Shown: positions 1 to 12,275 of the stretch, in pieces | Layout of the letters: each line of letters opens with the position of its first letter | How positions within the stretch are numbered: position 1 is the stretch's first letter | NCBI GenBank assembly: GCA_037367405.1 | Contig: JAZKJV010009623.1 | Span: forward strand, 62,001 to 126,000 | Source of the DNA: Ottelia alismoides | Lineage: Eukaryota > Streptophyta > Magnoliopsida > Alismatales > Hydrocharitaceae | DNA length: 64,000 nucleotides | Direction: 5' to 3' | Notes under the pieces: model-generated | What the model was told of the DNA's origin: nothing | Database searches by the model: none | What the model saw: the letters and a program-made list of their open reading frames with translations, nothing else | Made by a program: the position numbers and the translations under genes

Positions 1-253
1 GATCGGACTTGAGACAGGAGGTCTCTTCATTTAGAGACTCGATCGCAACCACGCTTCAAGAGGTAATCTTATTACTTGTTTGTGATTTAGATGAAACGAT
101 CCGAGAAATGTTCTTGGATCATGTGGTTTCGTCGCATGAAAAATTTTTAAATTCTGTTGCATCGAGCAACTAGTGCGACTAGTCACTCCTCATCGTATTT
201 GATATGATGCTCACGCTTCCGTGATGCGCTTGAGGATTATACCATATCCTTCA
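1..253 (+). mobile_element. 3' end of a Ty1/copia LTR, cut by the window edge
   Basis: The segment ends in CA at 252-253, two bases before a methionine-tRNA primer binding site, which places it as the right end of a 5' LTR. The same sequence recurs, diverged and inverted, at 62059 onward: both hold the phrases ATCACGCTTCCGTGATGCGC-like near their ends and a GATGAAACGATCCGAGAAAT stretch. The LTR start lies left of the window, so its length is unknown. Confidence 0.8.
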
Positions 254-255
254 AG

Positions 256-267
256 TGGTATCAGAGC
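256..267 (+). other. Primer binding site (initiator Met tRNA) of the copia element
   Basis: TGGTATCAGAGC is the standard plant Ty1/copia primer binding site, complementary to the 3' end of initiator methionine tRNA. It sits two bases after the LTR terminal CA, the usual spacing. It would prime minus-strand DNA synthesis. Confidence 0.9.
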
Positions 268-3150
268 TAGGCTGAAGGTTTTGGATACGATCCATGAAAC
301 CGAAGGCGACTTGGGTTCGTTAGGGTTGCGAAAGTTTTATCGCATTTCATTTTCGCATCTCTGTTTAGTGATTATTTTCGGCCCTGTTTAAATTGTCTAA
401 ACATGAAAATAAAACTTGGATTTTATTCCCCATTAAATAAGAAAATCATAGGATCTGATTTTACGTAATTTGGATTCCGTTTGCTTGAGATATGGTTGTT
501 TTAATGAACATGTATTCACTGTTACGAGAACTGTGAATCTTAACGTAATTAAGGAGTTAATTACTGTTTAGAAACGCCTTGAAATGCGTGCAAATCACAT
601 AAGTTCTGTTGTAAATCAAATTAGAAAACTATGGAAACTTACTTTGCTTTATTTGGATTTAAATTGATTGAGATATGCTAATTTTAGTAAGTAGGGGTCA
701 CTGCTGAAGTTACTTTCCTAATCAAGAACCATGTGATTGTCAATTAGTGATATTAATTGTTAATTTCATGAAATAATTATGGAAAATATTTGTAAATATT
801 TAATGATGATTATTTCCTTAATTGACTTGACCGCAACCAATAAATTGATTAGATTTGATCTAGATCATAATTGGAAACACAATCATCAAACTCCTTGCTT
901 GAATAGGATTGGAAATTTGTCTAGCAAATTTTCTTATAATCAAAAATGTTTTGATTATTACTATATGGTATAATTTCGGTTGAAGAACCGATGATCATCT
1001 CAAGTACAAAGTGATTGACTCTGCATTATTTTTTCTCGAGGCGGATATGGTGTCTAGTCGGGTATCGCTGGGGTAGCGGGTTGCACCGGATGCGGTCCAT
1101 CCCACTCCCGTCGGTACTGGCCATGACAACGAGTAGGGAATGAATGATGCATGAGAGATCATGATGTATTTTTCTAATTATTAAAATTCGAATTAATACG
1201 TATTTTGAGATAATACCATATGTTCAAGTAAAATCAAGTTTGTAGATTGAATTAGATTGATAATTAATTTAATATGATTAAGTTAATTATATCCAAATTA
1301 AACACTCTATTATGAATAGAGTTATTATTTCTCTTGGAAGAATTAATTATATGAATATGATTCATAATAATTAATTAGAATTTGAATATGATATGGAGGA
1401 TCACATAAGTGACATCCATGGTCTCCCGTCAAGGCGAAAGGTTCCGTTGCCAGATATTGTATGTAGGAGACACATGTCCGAAGTGACAGCTCCTGCATAC
1501 GATCCATTTGGATCGGGCTCATCGCTTCTCGAAAGAGTAAGGACGTATGTGTAGTGACCCCAATATCGGGCTCTCATATTATTGGGGTGATATTTGATCG
1601 CGCATAGCGAGTTGTATTCCTGTTGACGGTTGGTTCAACTAATGACGGGTCAACATCACTTTAGGGGTGGTGGGCCCGGGTGTTAAAGACCGAATTGGGA
1701 GATGTGTTACAGGTTCTCATATTATTGGGATGTAACAAAGATAAGGAAGGAGATCCCAGATCTTGCTTGAGATATAATGGTAAGTATATCTCTTATATTG
1801 AAAGTGATTAAGGGAATGGACTTTCATTGTTGACACGGCAAGACAACTTTGATATAAAAATTCCTAAATCAAAGTAAAAATATATATTTAAATATATTTA
1901 TGCAAATTTCTTATTTCAAATAATCCTTCATTAAACCCACTCAATATTATACTCAATAATAACCAGTAAAATATCATGGATTGGACCTATTATCCAGATA
2001 TTGTACTTGCAATTGGACACATAATGTATGTGGTTGCAATGTGCAAATTTCCTCATAATAATGAGGAATGATAATTAAATAGACAATAGAACTAAAATCC
2101 TAGGGTTTGCATGTCTCTATAAGTCTTGATCTCATCGAATGTACTTTTGAAGTAACATGTCGATAATGATCGTAATTATCAAATAATCCTTATAAAATGT
2201 AAGAAGATGTTCTGGCATACATATGTGTTCTCGACATATAATCATGAATGACATGGTTCTCTGCACTATGCAGAATGGTGGCTCTATAGGAGATGATGTT
2301 TTCAAATTGTTTGAGTACCTACCTGAACCTAAGTTTTAAGAGTTTAAAAGGATGTAGATATGATGAGTGTCATCATTCTACTATCTATACTCTAGTCATT
2401 CATGAAGCTTCATAATATTCATATTGTATGAATTGAATGAAGCATGTATAAATGTTGAAATACTCTTATGTTGAAATTTTTTGATTTTAACGTAAGAGAT
2501 CCTTTGTCTTGAGAAATGGTTGCTTATAAATAAAGGGAGCGCAGTGGAAGCATGGGTTGGTCCCAAGTTAGAAGTATAGTCAAAGAGTTGACTGTACTTC
2601 TGTGACTTCCATATGACATCTAAAGAGTTGGATGTATGCCAATACTGCAATAAGTTGATGTGTTGATAGTATGACTATCAAATCTATCGAGAATCCTTAG
2701 AGAAGGAATCGGATAGTACATCAGAATAATCTACATATAATCATTGAAAGTGACTTACTTGTTTGATAAGATAAAGTCTAATAATTATATCTCAATCTTC
2801 TAGTGACACTTGCAATTGATTGCATCTGTATTAGAATATTAGAAATTTGATCTTAAGGTTTAATGGTCATCCATGTTGGAAGTGATGCAATTGTTGCAAC
2901 AATTTCCATTGGATCAATAGACTTCATATTTTCAGTGGGAGCCCTTAGTCTTAGAGAATGTCTCTATGACCTGGATATTAGAATACACTCATAGTTTATT
3001 TCTAAATGTTGGAAATAAACATGAATTCTGTAAGAAACCTATCATAGAGAGTTATGATGGATATATTTCAGATAGTAATCTAACATCTAGTGGACTCCGC
3101 TAAATTAGAAAATTAATGAATGGTTCATTAAGATTTCTAATACTGAAAAT
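268..3150 (+). other. Decayed leader and gag region of the copia element
   Basis: No reading frame here resembles a real protein; the longest frames are under 90 codons. The stretch lies between the primer binding site and the recognisable pol remains, so it should correspond to the leader and gag. It is AT-rich except for a G/C-richer patch near 1040-1130 and 1410-1700. I see no other gene in it. Confidence 0.5.
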
Positions 3151-4640
3151 TAAACTTTTAAAGATCAATAGGAGGATGAAAATCGTTTGACAATGATCTG
3201 GCATCATGTTTTGGACATATGTCTATTGATGAATGGACAAGTAAGAGATGAAACTTTAGAATGTCTAAAATTTCAAAACTTGCATACTTATGAATATTGT
3301 ATTCAAAGTAAAATGTCCAACACACCCTTCTTTAGGAAAGGTGTAAGATGTCAAGGTATTCAGGATCTCATACATATTGATGTATGTGAATCATCTATAT
3401 CATAGTAAACATTATGGATATGTGATATCTATTGATGATTATGTATGATATGAGATTTCTTCTCTTCACCTAAGAAACCTTTGAAATGTTCAAAGATTTC
3501 ACAATTTTGGTTTAGAACCAAAGTTTGAAGGAAGATAAAATGAATTTGATCTAACCAATGTAGCTTGTACCTATTAGATGAATTCAAGGAATACCTTATG
3601 AAGATGTGAATATCATTCCTATGTCAATCCTCCTAATAAACCTAAACTCAATAAGAGTTGTAGGGAGATACAATTGGATCATGTGTGACATGATATAATC
3701 AATGATGAATATTAGCATAATTATCTATTAGTTTCCAAGGTATATATGTATTAGAGACTACAATGTATATCCTTAATAAGGTCCCATGCAAGTAATCTGG
3801 AATCTGGCACTGGAGAGTGCTACTTCATTAGGAAAATAAAGGATGGTATTGGATACCTACTTTACGACCTTGAGATTCTTAAAATATATCATCTTTGAGA
3901 ATATGATTCTTATAGGATGACTCTCTTGAGAATCGAGATGAAAATGAAGTAAAGGAACTCATTTAATCTTGAGAAGATAATGAGGCTCATGAAATCGGAA
4001 ACTAAATAGATAATTAAAGATGAAACATTAATACCCCTTCAAATGAGTTTGAGGATGGATTCCATGTGTCAGTTGAATCTGACAATGAACTGACTTCATG
4101 TGATGAAAGCTCATGAGGATCATGACATGGAAAGATGGATGTTAGCAATAAAAGTCTAATGTAGGTTTCATATACAAGTGTTGTATATGGACCCTCGAGG
4201 ATCCACCTATAAGGGTTAGACCCATTATGGTATAAATGGATCTTCAAGAGAAAGAGGGAACCTGATGAGAAGTTAGAGATCTTCAAAGCACGGTTTGTAG
4301 CCATGAGCTACACACTGAAGAGAAGACATCGCTTGCGATAAGACTTTCTCTTCAGTGACCATGATTAAACCCATTAGATTATTGCTAACCCTAGCTACAC
4401 AACTTGACTATGGCATCTTCAAGATGTGAGTCAAGATTGCATTCCTCTATGAATACCTCTCTGAGGATATTCACATGAAGTAGCCCCAAGGCTTCATGGT
4501 TGAGGAAAGAAAGGTGTGCAAGCTAGAAAACTCCATCTATTGTACTCAAATAAGCATCTTGTAGCTGGAACATTGGATCTGATGAATTCATAAATGTTAT
4601 GATTTCAGATAGTATCTTGATGCAGATAAAGGGAAATATG
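3150..4640 (+). pseudogene. Ty1/copia pol pseudogene (GAG-pre-integrase, integrase, RT fragments)
   Basis: Broken translations follow the copia pol order. At 3190-3400 there is a GAG-pre-integrase zinc region (Cys-Ile-Gln-Ser-Lys-Met, then PFFRKG and LIHIDVCES). At 3415-3450 comes YGYVISIDDY of the integrase core, at about 3665-3790 ERRN-like and SFQGYALETTMYILNKV sequence, and at 4190-4320 the start of reverse transcriptase (KWIFKRKRG, then FKARFVAMSYT). At 4320-4600 RT continues with TFSSVTMIKPIRLLLTLA, IAFLYEYLSEDIHMK and KVCKLENSIY. Many stops and frameshifts interrupt it, and the RT catalytic motif and RNase H are missing because the Athila-type element begins at 4685. It is long dead. 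Confidence 0.85.
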
Positions 4641-4684
4641 CTGCTAAATACTCGGGAAAAAGGCTCTATTTTCAACTTTAGAAG

Positions 4685-4705
4685 TGATGAATCACAGATT
4701 CATCA
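4685..4705 (+). repeat. Stub of the outer element's 5' LTR
   Basis: Twenty-one bases beginning TGATGAATCA match the palindromic LTR start seen at 5181, 19212 and 25181. They then run straight into the 3' end of integrase at about 4706. A deletion therefore removed everything from just inside the 5' LTR to the end of pol. Confidence 0.55.
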
Positions 4706-4869
4706 AAGGGAAAGGCCCATATATTATGCGAAAGATGTATGACAACGGCAACATCGACATATCTAAGTTGTCATCTTATTCCACCTTTCGAGTTAATGCT
4801 CAGCGATTGAAACCTTTTCTTGATCATGAGCCGCCGATCATTGAGGTTGCCCCGATTCATTTTGTATGA
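4706..4869 (+). pseudogene. C-terminal fragment of Athila-type integrase
   Basis: The translation KGPYIMRKMYDNGNIDISKL...[17 protein letters not shown]...APIHFV aligns residue by residue with the last 50 or so residues of the inner element's integrase (16975-17135). It contains the GPY/F-type module. Only this tail survives, ending at the same stop position and followed by a similar 3' UTR. It cannot be functional alone. Confidence 0.8.
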
Positions 4870-5180
4870 GATGTTCTTTTCACTGTTTACACTATGCATC
4901 TCATACCTGATTATTACGATCACTTTGTATATATTCTCGATTTTATTCTTTCTTTCTTCCGTTTGTCTCACACTCTTTGGTAACATCTAGAATTTTTGTT
5001 ATACTTAGGACGCGATTTGTCCTAAGTATAGGGGGTGTAGACACTGTGTTGATCAAATCATTCTATTTTATTACCCCTATTGTTGCTTATACTTAGGGTG
5101 TGCTTTACCCTAAGTATAGGCGGTAATATCGCTCATGTTGTCCTTTGCTTTGATTTTGTATCGTCCATTCTCTTGCTTGT
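4870..5180 (+). other. Left part of the outer element's 3' UTR, with two hairpins
   Basis: Two strong hairpins are visible: arms 5000-5010 and 5020-5030, and arms 5088-5099 and 5107-5118 (12 bp, perfect: TATACTTAGGGT with ACCCTAAGTATA). Each right arm runs into a G-rich tract. The region stops at the insertion point of the younger element and resumes at 23300. Confidence 0.75.
5176..5180. repeat. Left target-site duplication of the inner Athila element (CTTGT)
   Basis: CTTGT directly precedes the LTR start TGATGA and is repeated exactly after the end of the 3' LTR at 23295-23299. Five bases is the usual duplication for Ty3/gypsy integrase. Confidence 0.95.
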
Positions 5181-6362
5181 TGATGAATACCCATTCATCA
5201 CTCTTTATTCTTATATTTTAGCTACAAAAACCTTTGCAAATGCATGTAGATATGTGTAAATACAAATAATTACCAAAAGCATGCATTGTGTAAAAACTTA
5301 TAATTAGCATGTTTTTGTGCAAAAATAAAAGAATAAAGATTAAAAAGAAAAAGAGGGAAATATTTAGAATAAATATTGAGCAACCTAACCCAAGGGAGGG
5401 CTCAGCATGGGCCTGACCGCATAAAAGCCAAGTAGAGGGAGATAGGGGCTCTTGTGTATATATCTATGTAAATAAATAAAAATATTTTTCCTCACCAAAT
5501 ATATGCTTGTAAATACTTGTATATACTTATAAAGATATAAAAACAAAATAAAAAGCTAAAAATTAAAAAGAATCAAAAATACCCCTTTCATCATGTACAT
5601 ACACCACATCTAGGTATTTATTTAATTATGTAAATTATTTTCCAAACTTTTTGTAAATATTCTATGTTATATTTTGTAAATAAAATAAAAACAATTAAAA
5701 TCAAAACAAAATAAAAATAGAAAAATTCAAAATACAAAAAAAAGAAGAAAGACATTGTACATATACCATGTATATAAATGTATATAGGTATTTATTTTAC
5801 TTATGTATATAAATAATAAAAATAAAATAAAAACACCCTTTTATTCCTTACTTTATTCTATAAATAAATAAAATATAAAATAAGGATGAAATTGTACAAA
5901 AATAATAATTTAAAATCAAAAATCAAAACCCTTTATATTGTATATACCTATATATAGTACATACTATGTATATAGCTTATTTTTATTTCCAAAAATTAAT
6001 TAAAAATCACCAAAAAATAGAAAAAAATAAAATAAAAATAATTTGTGTTTTGAGTTTTTGCAAAATCGGGCCCTAGCTACCTTAATTTTGAGCTTCAAAG
6101 TCCAGACACGTGGCCCCTTCTCATTGGGTCCTGGGGATGTTGACCGCCCGGTCAACTACCCCCCCCCCCCAGGACCACTTCCCACGGGTTCGAGCTCCGG
6201 ACCCGATTTCTCCCACTTTTACCCGCTCAACCTGATCATCACTCCACCTAACCGCGGGTCCGAATCCTTCACCGTGCATCCGACATCCTCGCCGGAGCCG
6301 CTCCCTCGGGATCCGCGCGCTCCTGAGCTTGCCCGGACCCATTCTTCTCGGACCCCTAGCCA

Positions 6363-6368
6363 TATAAA
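6363..6368 (+). promoter_or_regulatory. Probable TATA box of the LTR promoter
   Basis: TATAAA lies in CATATAAAGCCGC at the AT/GC transition of the LTR and is conserved in the 3' LTR at 20398-20403. A start about 30 bp downstream would put the U3/R boundary near 6395. This rests on sequence only. Confidence 0.55.
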
Positions 6369-7325
6369 GCCGCTGCTCCGCCACCTTCTCTCACCATCTT
6401 TGGCCATTTGCTTCGTTCTCCAGTGAGCTCCAGAGAGAGTGTGAGGTGACAGCTCGCATCCCCGACCTGTTGCAGCGAGGAGATCCGGCGAATCCATTGA
6501 TCCGGCGACGTAGCCGCCGCAGCTCCGCCACCTGAGCGAGCTTCGAGCCTCGGGCCGAGACGTCCCTTGAGGCCAAGACCAAGAGCTTCCCCAGCTCCGC
6601 CACAGTCTCACCATTCACCCAGGTAACCCCTTAGGCTACCCATTTCCTTCGATTTCAGTTTTCCCCCAAATCGCGTTGCCGTCGTATTTTTCCGATTCAC
6701 CCCGGTTCCGACCACCATCCGATCATCGGACCCGACCTTCACGTTCGCCGCCGTCCGACGCACCTTCTGCACCCACTCACTCAACCCAGCTCGCACAGGA
6801 GCTGGGAACCGGGCTCCTCCGTCCACCACCTTCGCCGGAGCCCGCCGTCTCGACGCACCAGCCATCCCCACTTCGCCTAACTGGGTCGAGGCACTTTGCC
6901 CTCGACCCGCGAGTCTTCTGAGATACTTTGCAGGTCCAGCAAAGGCCATCTGAGGCCTTTCCCGTTCAGACCAGGAGTCTCGCCTCCGCCACCCTCGTCG
7001 GAGCTCCCCCGAGCTCGGCTAGGGCATCGGAGAGCATCAGCAGCTGCGCACCTTCACGCCGGAGCTTCTCCGATACTTAGGCGCAGCAGAGGAGGTCGGA
7101 GTCGCTTCCACGAGGCCGGCGAAGTTCGCCGGCCGCCTGTTCGTCCAGGACCTCCAGCTACCGTTGATCGTCGCCTCCCGCTCCAGATCACATCTTGTCC
7201 ATCCGTTCGAGGAGCTGCTTCCACCGTCCGATCTTTGGAGGATGGACCGCAGCCGTTGGATCACCAGCCACTTCGCTTCCACGCCATCCGATCAGCCACG
7301 CGGCAGTCATCCAACGCCCCCGCTT

Positions 7326-7331
7326 AATAAA
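7326..7331 (+). terminator. Candidate polyadenylation signal in the LTR
   Basis: AATAAA follows the GC-rich block about 960 bp after the TATA box, and is matched in the 3' LTR at 21361-21366. It could define the end of R, giving a long R region. Other AT-rich signals exist, so confidence is modest. Confidence 0.4.
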
Positions 7332-8752
7332 GGGTAAATTACCCTTAGGCCCCGCTTTTATTTTTATTTCGTTTTAGTCCTGTAAATGTTAAAATCAGTT
7401 GTTTAGTTTTAGGTTAAATTGCACAATGGACCCTGAGCTTTAGTGTGTTTGCATTTATATCCCTGCCTGTTGTGAGCCACGTGCTTCGTCACGTGTTATT
7501 TTGGTGTATTTGTAGTAGATACCCTTGTGTTTCTGGATGTTAATGAATGAATGAAACCTTTTAGATATTTGCACTTATACCCCTGTGCGTGATTTATTTA
7601 CACATGTGCGATATTTCTTGGGTTATTTGCAGATAGGACCCCTGGACTTTTGGTACCTGTTACCAATAAGTCCTCGGGACTTATTTTTCTTACATTTAGA
7701 TCCCTGAGTACCCCAGGCACGCGTGTGGTGCGTGTTTTGCTGGGTTAATTGCACCGGGACCCCCAGAACTTTGGGTATTTGCATTTCAGTCCCTGTGCAC
7801 AGTACCCTACCTTTGTTTTTGAATAAAATATCAAATCACCTCCAAATCCAAAGAAAATTTGACACATGGCTCCTGCCATGGTGTAGGATTTTTGTAGATT
7901 TTTTAGGACATTTTTGATCTTGTTTGATATTTTCAAAAATTCAAAAACCTATATTTTTGTCACTGTCTTGTTTGAAAAGTCACAAAAAAATATAAAAACT
8001 CCCCTAAAAATTCCACAAAAATTGTCTACTGTTTAGTTTAGTGTGTTTGATTTTCTAGCCAATTTTGGCTATTCTTCATTACTGGAAAACACTAAAAACT
8101 TAAAAACACTAAAAAACCCATAAAAATTCTAGTAAATAAATTAAAAATCCAAAAATAATAAAATTGGTATCTGAATTTTCCTTGTTTTATCTACTTTATA
8201 GGAAAATTACCTCCAGGCCATTTTGAGGCCCTTAGATTATTTATCTAGGGACTTTTGGCTTGGCTGGACAGTACCACTGTTTTTAGCTACTGTTTGATTT
8301 TTAGAAAATAAAATAAACATCAGAAAATTATCAAAAATTCACCAAAAACACTAAAAAATATAAAATACATAAAAACATTTTTGTTTTAATTTTTGGTTGA
8401 TTTTTTATGCTTTGAATAATTTGTTGAAGTGTGCTTCTCCTTTGTTTTCCTATTTTCTTTATATATTAAAAATCCAAAAAAATATAAAAATAATTAAAAA
8501 CCACTAAAAATATTTTCTTTCTTTATTTTCTTTATTTTTACTACTTCGTAGGCCTCTCGGCCAACCCGTGCTCCTTGAGTTCGACCCTGGGTGCTATACC
8601 AGGTTAATCACATAGTAGGACCGCTTTTCGTATTTTGATCGATTTATCTATCTCGAGTGGTTCATTTTTCTTGATTTAGCGCATCTGAGCGACCGAGGTC
8701 GCAACGACCATTTTTGTACCTTTACCTTAGTCGTTCGGATCGCTTATCAGAA

Positions 8753-8770
8753 TGGCGCCGTTGCTGGGGA
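8753..8770 (+). other. Primer binding site (Asp tRNA) of the inner element
   Basis: TGGCGCCGTTGCTGGGGA differs by one base from the complement of the 3' end of plant aspartate tRNA. It begins three bases after the LTR end at 8749. An aspartate-tRNA primer site is characteristic of Athila elements. Confidence 0.9.
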
Positions 8771-10274
8771 GCACGGCTTAGTAGTTTTATTTTTCTTTTC
8801 GTTTTTGTTTTCGCGGCTTTTCGCGGCTCTTTCAGAGCTCGCGGCTTTTCGCGGCTTTTGTTCATATTCCTTTTTTGTTTTATTTTGTTTTATTTTGTTT
8901 TATTTTCTTTTTATTTTATTTTATTTTATTTTGTGTGTTTATTTTATTTTGCCATTTTGCACATATACCCTTATTTTTCATTTCCCTTTATTTTTCTTTT
9001 ATTATTATTTGATTATTGGTTCTGACCACTTTGCTTTTTCTTGCGAGGGCCCGAGGACCGAGGCAGCTGATCTCGAGAAGCCGACGCAACTGCGGGATTC
9101 GAAGGCGGCTTCCTTCTCTACGAAGCCGCAGGACAGAGCGAGAGAGAGAGTGGAGTGGGAGAGGATTAGATAGACTTTTTCTTCTTATTATTATTATTAT
9201 TGTAATAATACAGGGACACTCTCAGAGACTGGACATTTGTGGACTTGCTTAGCGGGTCTGTTTCGCCGAGCACCGGTGTGCTCGGGGGACCCTTAGGACT
9301 TGCGCGGTTTTTCGCGGTTTTTGGTTTTATTTTATTTTCTTTCTGCCTTTTCCGGTGTTTACGCGGTTTTTGCTCGAGCCCCTAGACTTAGGAATTTCTG
9401 GTGATTGTGTCGTAATTAGTAGGATCCCCACACCTAACTGCTTATCTGTTCCTATAGAACGTTAATTGGACCTACTAAAAATCATTAATAAAAATAACCG
9501 ACTCATTTACCTTCGTAGCCTACGTGCCGCAGCCCGTCCTGTAAAGCACTTTCTCCTACCCCCGATTTGTCGGACAGAGGAGGGACGGGCCAAGACCGGA
9601 CTCTTTGGCTTGGAGGTCGGTGACTGGTTAGACGGTTCTTCGCTAGAAATTGCTCATCTAGGACTCGGCTTTCCCGTTGCATCATATAGGTAGTTTCTTT
9701 TCAGTCTTTAAATTCTGCGCGGATCACTTGCATGTAGAGTGCTGGAGACAAGGTACGCATTTCTTACTCAGCATGCATCATTGATTTCATCGCGCATCGG
9801 CTTTTTCGCCTTCTCCCCCCTGTTTTGGATTAAATAACCAGGAGAACCGAAAAATTCGTTAGGCCATTTGTTCTGATTTGAAAAAATACTAAAAAGAGAA
9901 ACCATAAAATTGGGACTGGTTAATACTATTGATCTTAAAAACCGCTCACCCTAAAAATTTTGTCTTGGGAAGAGCAACCCCCTCATTGTATGGTTTGGAT
10001 GCGCGAGAGAGTGACCCGCACCCTAGGTAGAGCCCTCCGGTGCTAGTCCCGACTGATTACCGACTCTTCCGTGCGGGCCAGTCGGTTGGGATAGCATCGG
10101 GTATCCTAACAGGTCACGTAAGCGCTCTGATATTTTGTGTGTTCACCAAATAAAATTGACAAGATAATCTGACCGAACTTTCACGGTCTTCAGCTCGCGT
10201 CGCGTTGGTGAACCGGGAGTTTGTTTGTGATCATAGTTTCTCCAGATCTCATCCGCACTACTCGCCAGATCGAG
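8771..10274 (+). other. Untranslated leader of the inner element
   Basis: There is no convincing reading frame before gag. Repeated CGCGGCTTTT phrases occur at 8810-8860, a TTTTATTTTG-type simple repeat at 8875-8950, and an ATT triplet run near 9185-9210. A leader of about 1.5 kb is plausible for this lineage and probably includes the packaging signal, which I cannot locate. Confidence 0.7.
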
Positions 10275-11603
10275 ATGATGGGTAGACGGTCTCTTAGGCA
10301 GCCTCTGGCTGCACCGCTTTCGGGCACGTCTACCTCATCATCTAGGTTGGCTCGCGAGAGCCGAGACCAGCTCTCCGAGCCCGAGTACGATTCCACCCTG
10401 TTCCCCCTCGACCCCCTTTCTTTCCTGCCTGAGAAACACGAGCCCGAGGAGAGACTGATTGATTTGACAGCACCTGAGTTGGGCCCGTTTGATTTTGCAG
10501 ACGTCGCCATGGCCGGCAGTTCAGATGATCACTCCCGTCAGCCCGAGCATTTTGTACTAGACCAGGGAGCGATCAACTCCACCCTGATCGCATCACTTGA
10601 GACAGTCCAACAGCAGTTATGCGATCAGGGGGCATTCATGATAGAGATGAGGCGAGAGTTGGAGAGGCTCAGAGCAGAGCGAGACCAGCAGAGCGAGCCT
10701 GAGGAGATACCTGATGCAGAGGCACGAGCCGCAGCAGCCACAGCACCAGCAGCAGCAGCAGCCGCAGCGGCAGGCGCCGCGGCAGGAGGACCACCACGAC
10801 CGATGCGGGAGTTGCACAACCCTGGATCGACACTCATGCATCATTGGGTAGTAGTGCCAGCGATCGTGGGGGACTTCAAGTTCCCGCCGAACACCCTGCA
10901 GTTACTTCCCCGTTTCCACGGACTTGCCACTGAGGAGCCCCACCTCCACCTCCAGGAGTTCCTGATGATCTGCAGCACTGTCCACGATCGCCACGTGGAC
11001 CAGGACACGATCCGGATGATAGCCTTCCCTTTTTCACTGGCAGATAGAGCAACCACCTGGCTGAAGCATCTAGGGAGGTTTGTCTACACCTGGGAGCATC
11101 TCCGCACCGAGTACTTGAACAAGTACTATCCACTCGGGCGGACGAATGCAGCGAGGGCCCTGATCAGCAACTTCTCCATGTTCCCCAACGAGCAGTTTCA
11201 CGAGGCATGGGAGAGGTTTCGAGAGCTCCTAGACAGATGCCCGCACCACGACATCTTCAAACCGAACTTAGTTCAGAGCTTTTTCAGCGGGTTGACGCCA
11301 GAGCTTCAGGGTCTGGTGAACGCTTCTTGCGGCGGGTCCTACTTTGCCAAGGAACACGACCAGGTCTGGGCCATCTACGAGGAGATGGCCGAAAACTACA
11401 TGGTGATGTCCCAGACCAGGTTGTATACTCAGAGACCCCAGCCACAGCAGCCAGGACCAGTGCAGTACCAGCGGATAGCACGGGTCGATGCAGGTCCATC
11501 CAGTTCGTCCGCAGTCGCAGCAGCACAGGCAGAGTCATCCGCTGCGGACATGGGTATCATCAGCGAGAAGTTGGACCGCATGGAGCTGATTGAGAAGAAG
11601 TAG
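10275..11603 (+). pseudogene. Athila gag (N-terminal and capsid part), ended by an in-frame TAG
   Basis: The protein forms the virus-like particle that packages element RNA. I prefer the paired ATGs at 10275 and 10278 over the upstream in-frame ATG at 10221. The N-terminus is acidic and rich in Ser/Arg/Pro. An Ala/Gln-rich stretch follows (about residues 150-185), then the retrotransposon gag core (about 195-370) with HLHLQEFL, PFSLADRATTWL, YLNKYYP and EAWERFRELLDRCPHH, all typical of Athila gag. TAG at 11601-11603 stops it, yet the same frame continues directly into 11604-12275. The stop probably replaced a CAG glutamine codon. No CCHC zinc knuckle is evident, as in many Athila proteins. 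Confidence 0.9.
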
Positions 11604-12275
11604 TGCCAGGGCATCATTCAGATGGAGCAGATGGCACAGACTCTGAGCGACATGAAGACACAGCTCATGTGTCTCCAGGAGGCACAGACGGCTCCACAGC
11701 CCCGTCTTCAGTCGCGAGGCGACTCCGGCAGCAGCAGCTCGTCCCAGCGCTCCAGCTCCCTACAGCAGCCTAGACAGGTTCATCTTGTACAGGCGGAGCC
11801 GTACCAGCAGCCGCAGCCCACCTACCAGTCCCCACCATCTCCAGACATGCAGATGGTGGTCTACCAGCCGGACCAGCCTCTGGCAGTACTTCCGCCAGCC
11901 CCCTACGATGCAGAGCCGTTGATGGATGTCAACGGGATTTGGTATTACCGCCCCCAGCCTGGGATCCAACGAGACCATCCCGGATTCAGGTGGGGGAGTG
12001 GTGGTGCCCAGCCCCAGCAGCAGCCGTCAGGACTGGGAGGGTAGTACGGTCAGCAGAGAGATCACCACCAGCAGCAGCAGCCCCCAGCTTACTAGGCACA
12101 CCAGCCATCATCCTTCGGTCCTCGTCCCTATCAGCAGCAGGGACAGTCGTGGAGACGTGAGCAGCAGGCTCACCCAGCTTACCAGCATCACCCTACCTCC
12201 TACCCCCCTCAGCAGCAGTTCCAGCAGCCTCATCCCCAGAGAGGCTACCCGTCGGGTTCCCATGAGAGCCCTGCC
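11604..12275 (+). pseudogene. Gln/Pro-rich gag tail joining gag to pol, with two more TAG codons
   Basis: The gag frame stays open apart from TAG at 12042-12044 and 12093-12095. The encoded segment is dominated by Gln, Pro, Tyr and Ser. In that codon-rich context the stops most simply come from CAG. It runs without a frameshift into the protease region. No catalytic motif is present, and the segment is probably a flexible linker or nucleocapsid-like domain. Confidence 0.8.

Larger units (their letters stand above)
5181..8749 (+). repeat. 5' LTR of the inner Athila element (3,569 bp)
   Basis: It begins TGATGAATACCCATTCATCA, a near-palindrome, and ends TTATCA. The first 0.9 kb is AT-rich, 6100-7330 is strongly GC-rich, and the rest is AT-rich again with several degenerate copies of a phrase like GGACCCC...TTGCATTT...CCCTG between 7400 and 7800. 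It lacks the plastid insertion found in the 3' LTR, so it represents the uninterrupted state. Frames such as 6043-6426 and 6896-7327 are GC-rich artefacts. Confidence 0.95.

Noticed and set aside
6043..7327. Frames of 127-143 codons in the LTR as genes
   Set aside because: They lie in the GC-rich promoter/R part of an Athila LTR, recur in the other LTR with disruptions, and resemble no protein.
10221..10274. Upstream ATG at 10221 as the gag start
   Set aside because: In frame and possible, but the residues before the double ATG at 10275/10278 look like leader sequence. The choice cannot be settled from one copy.
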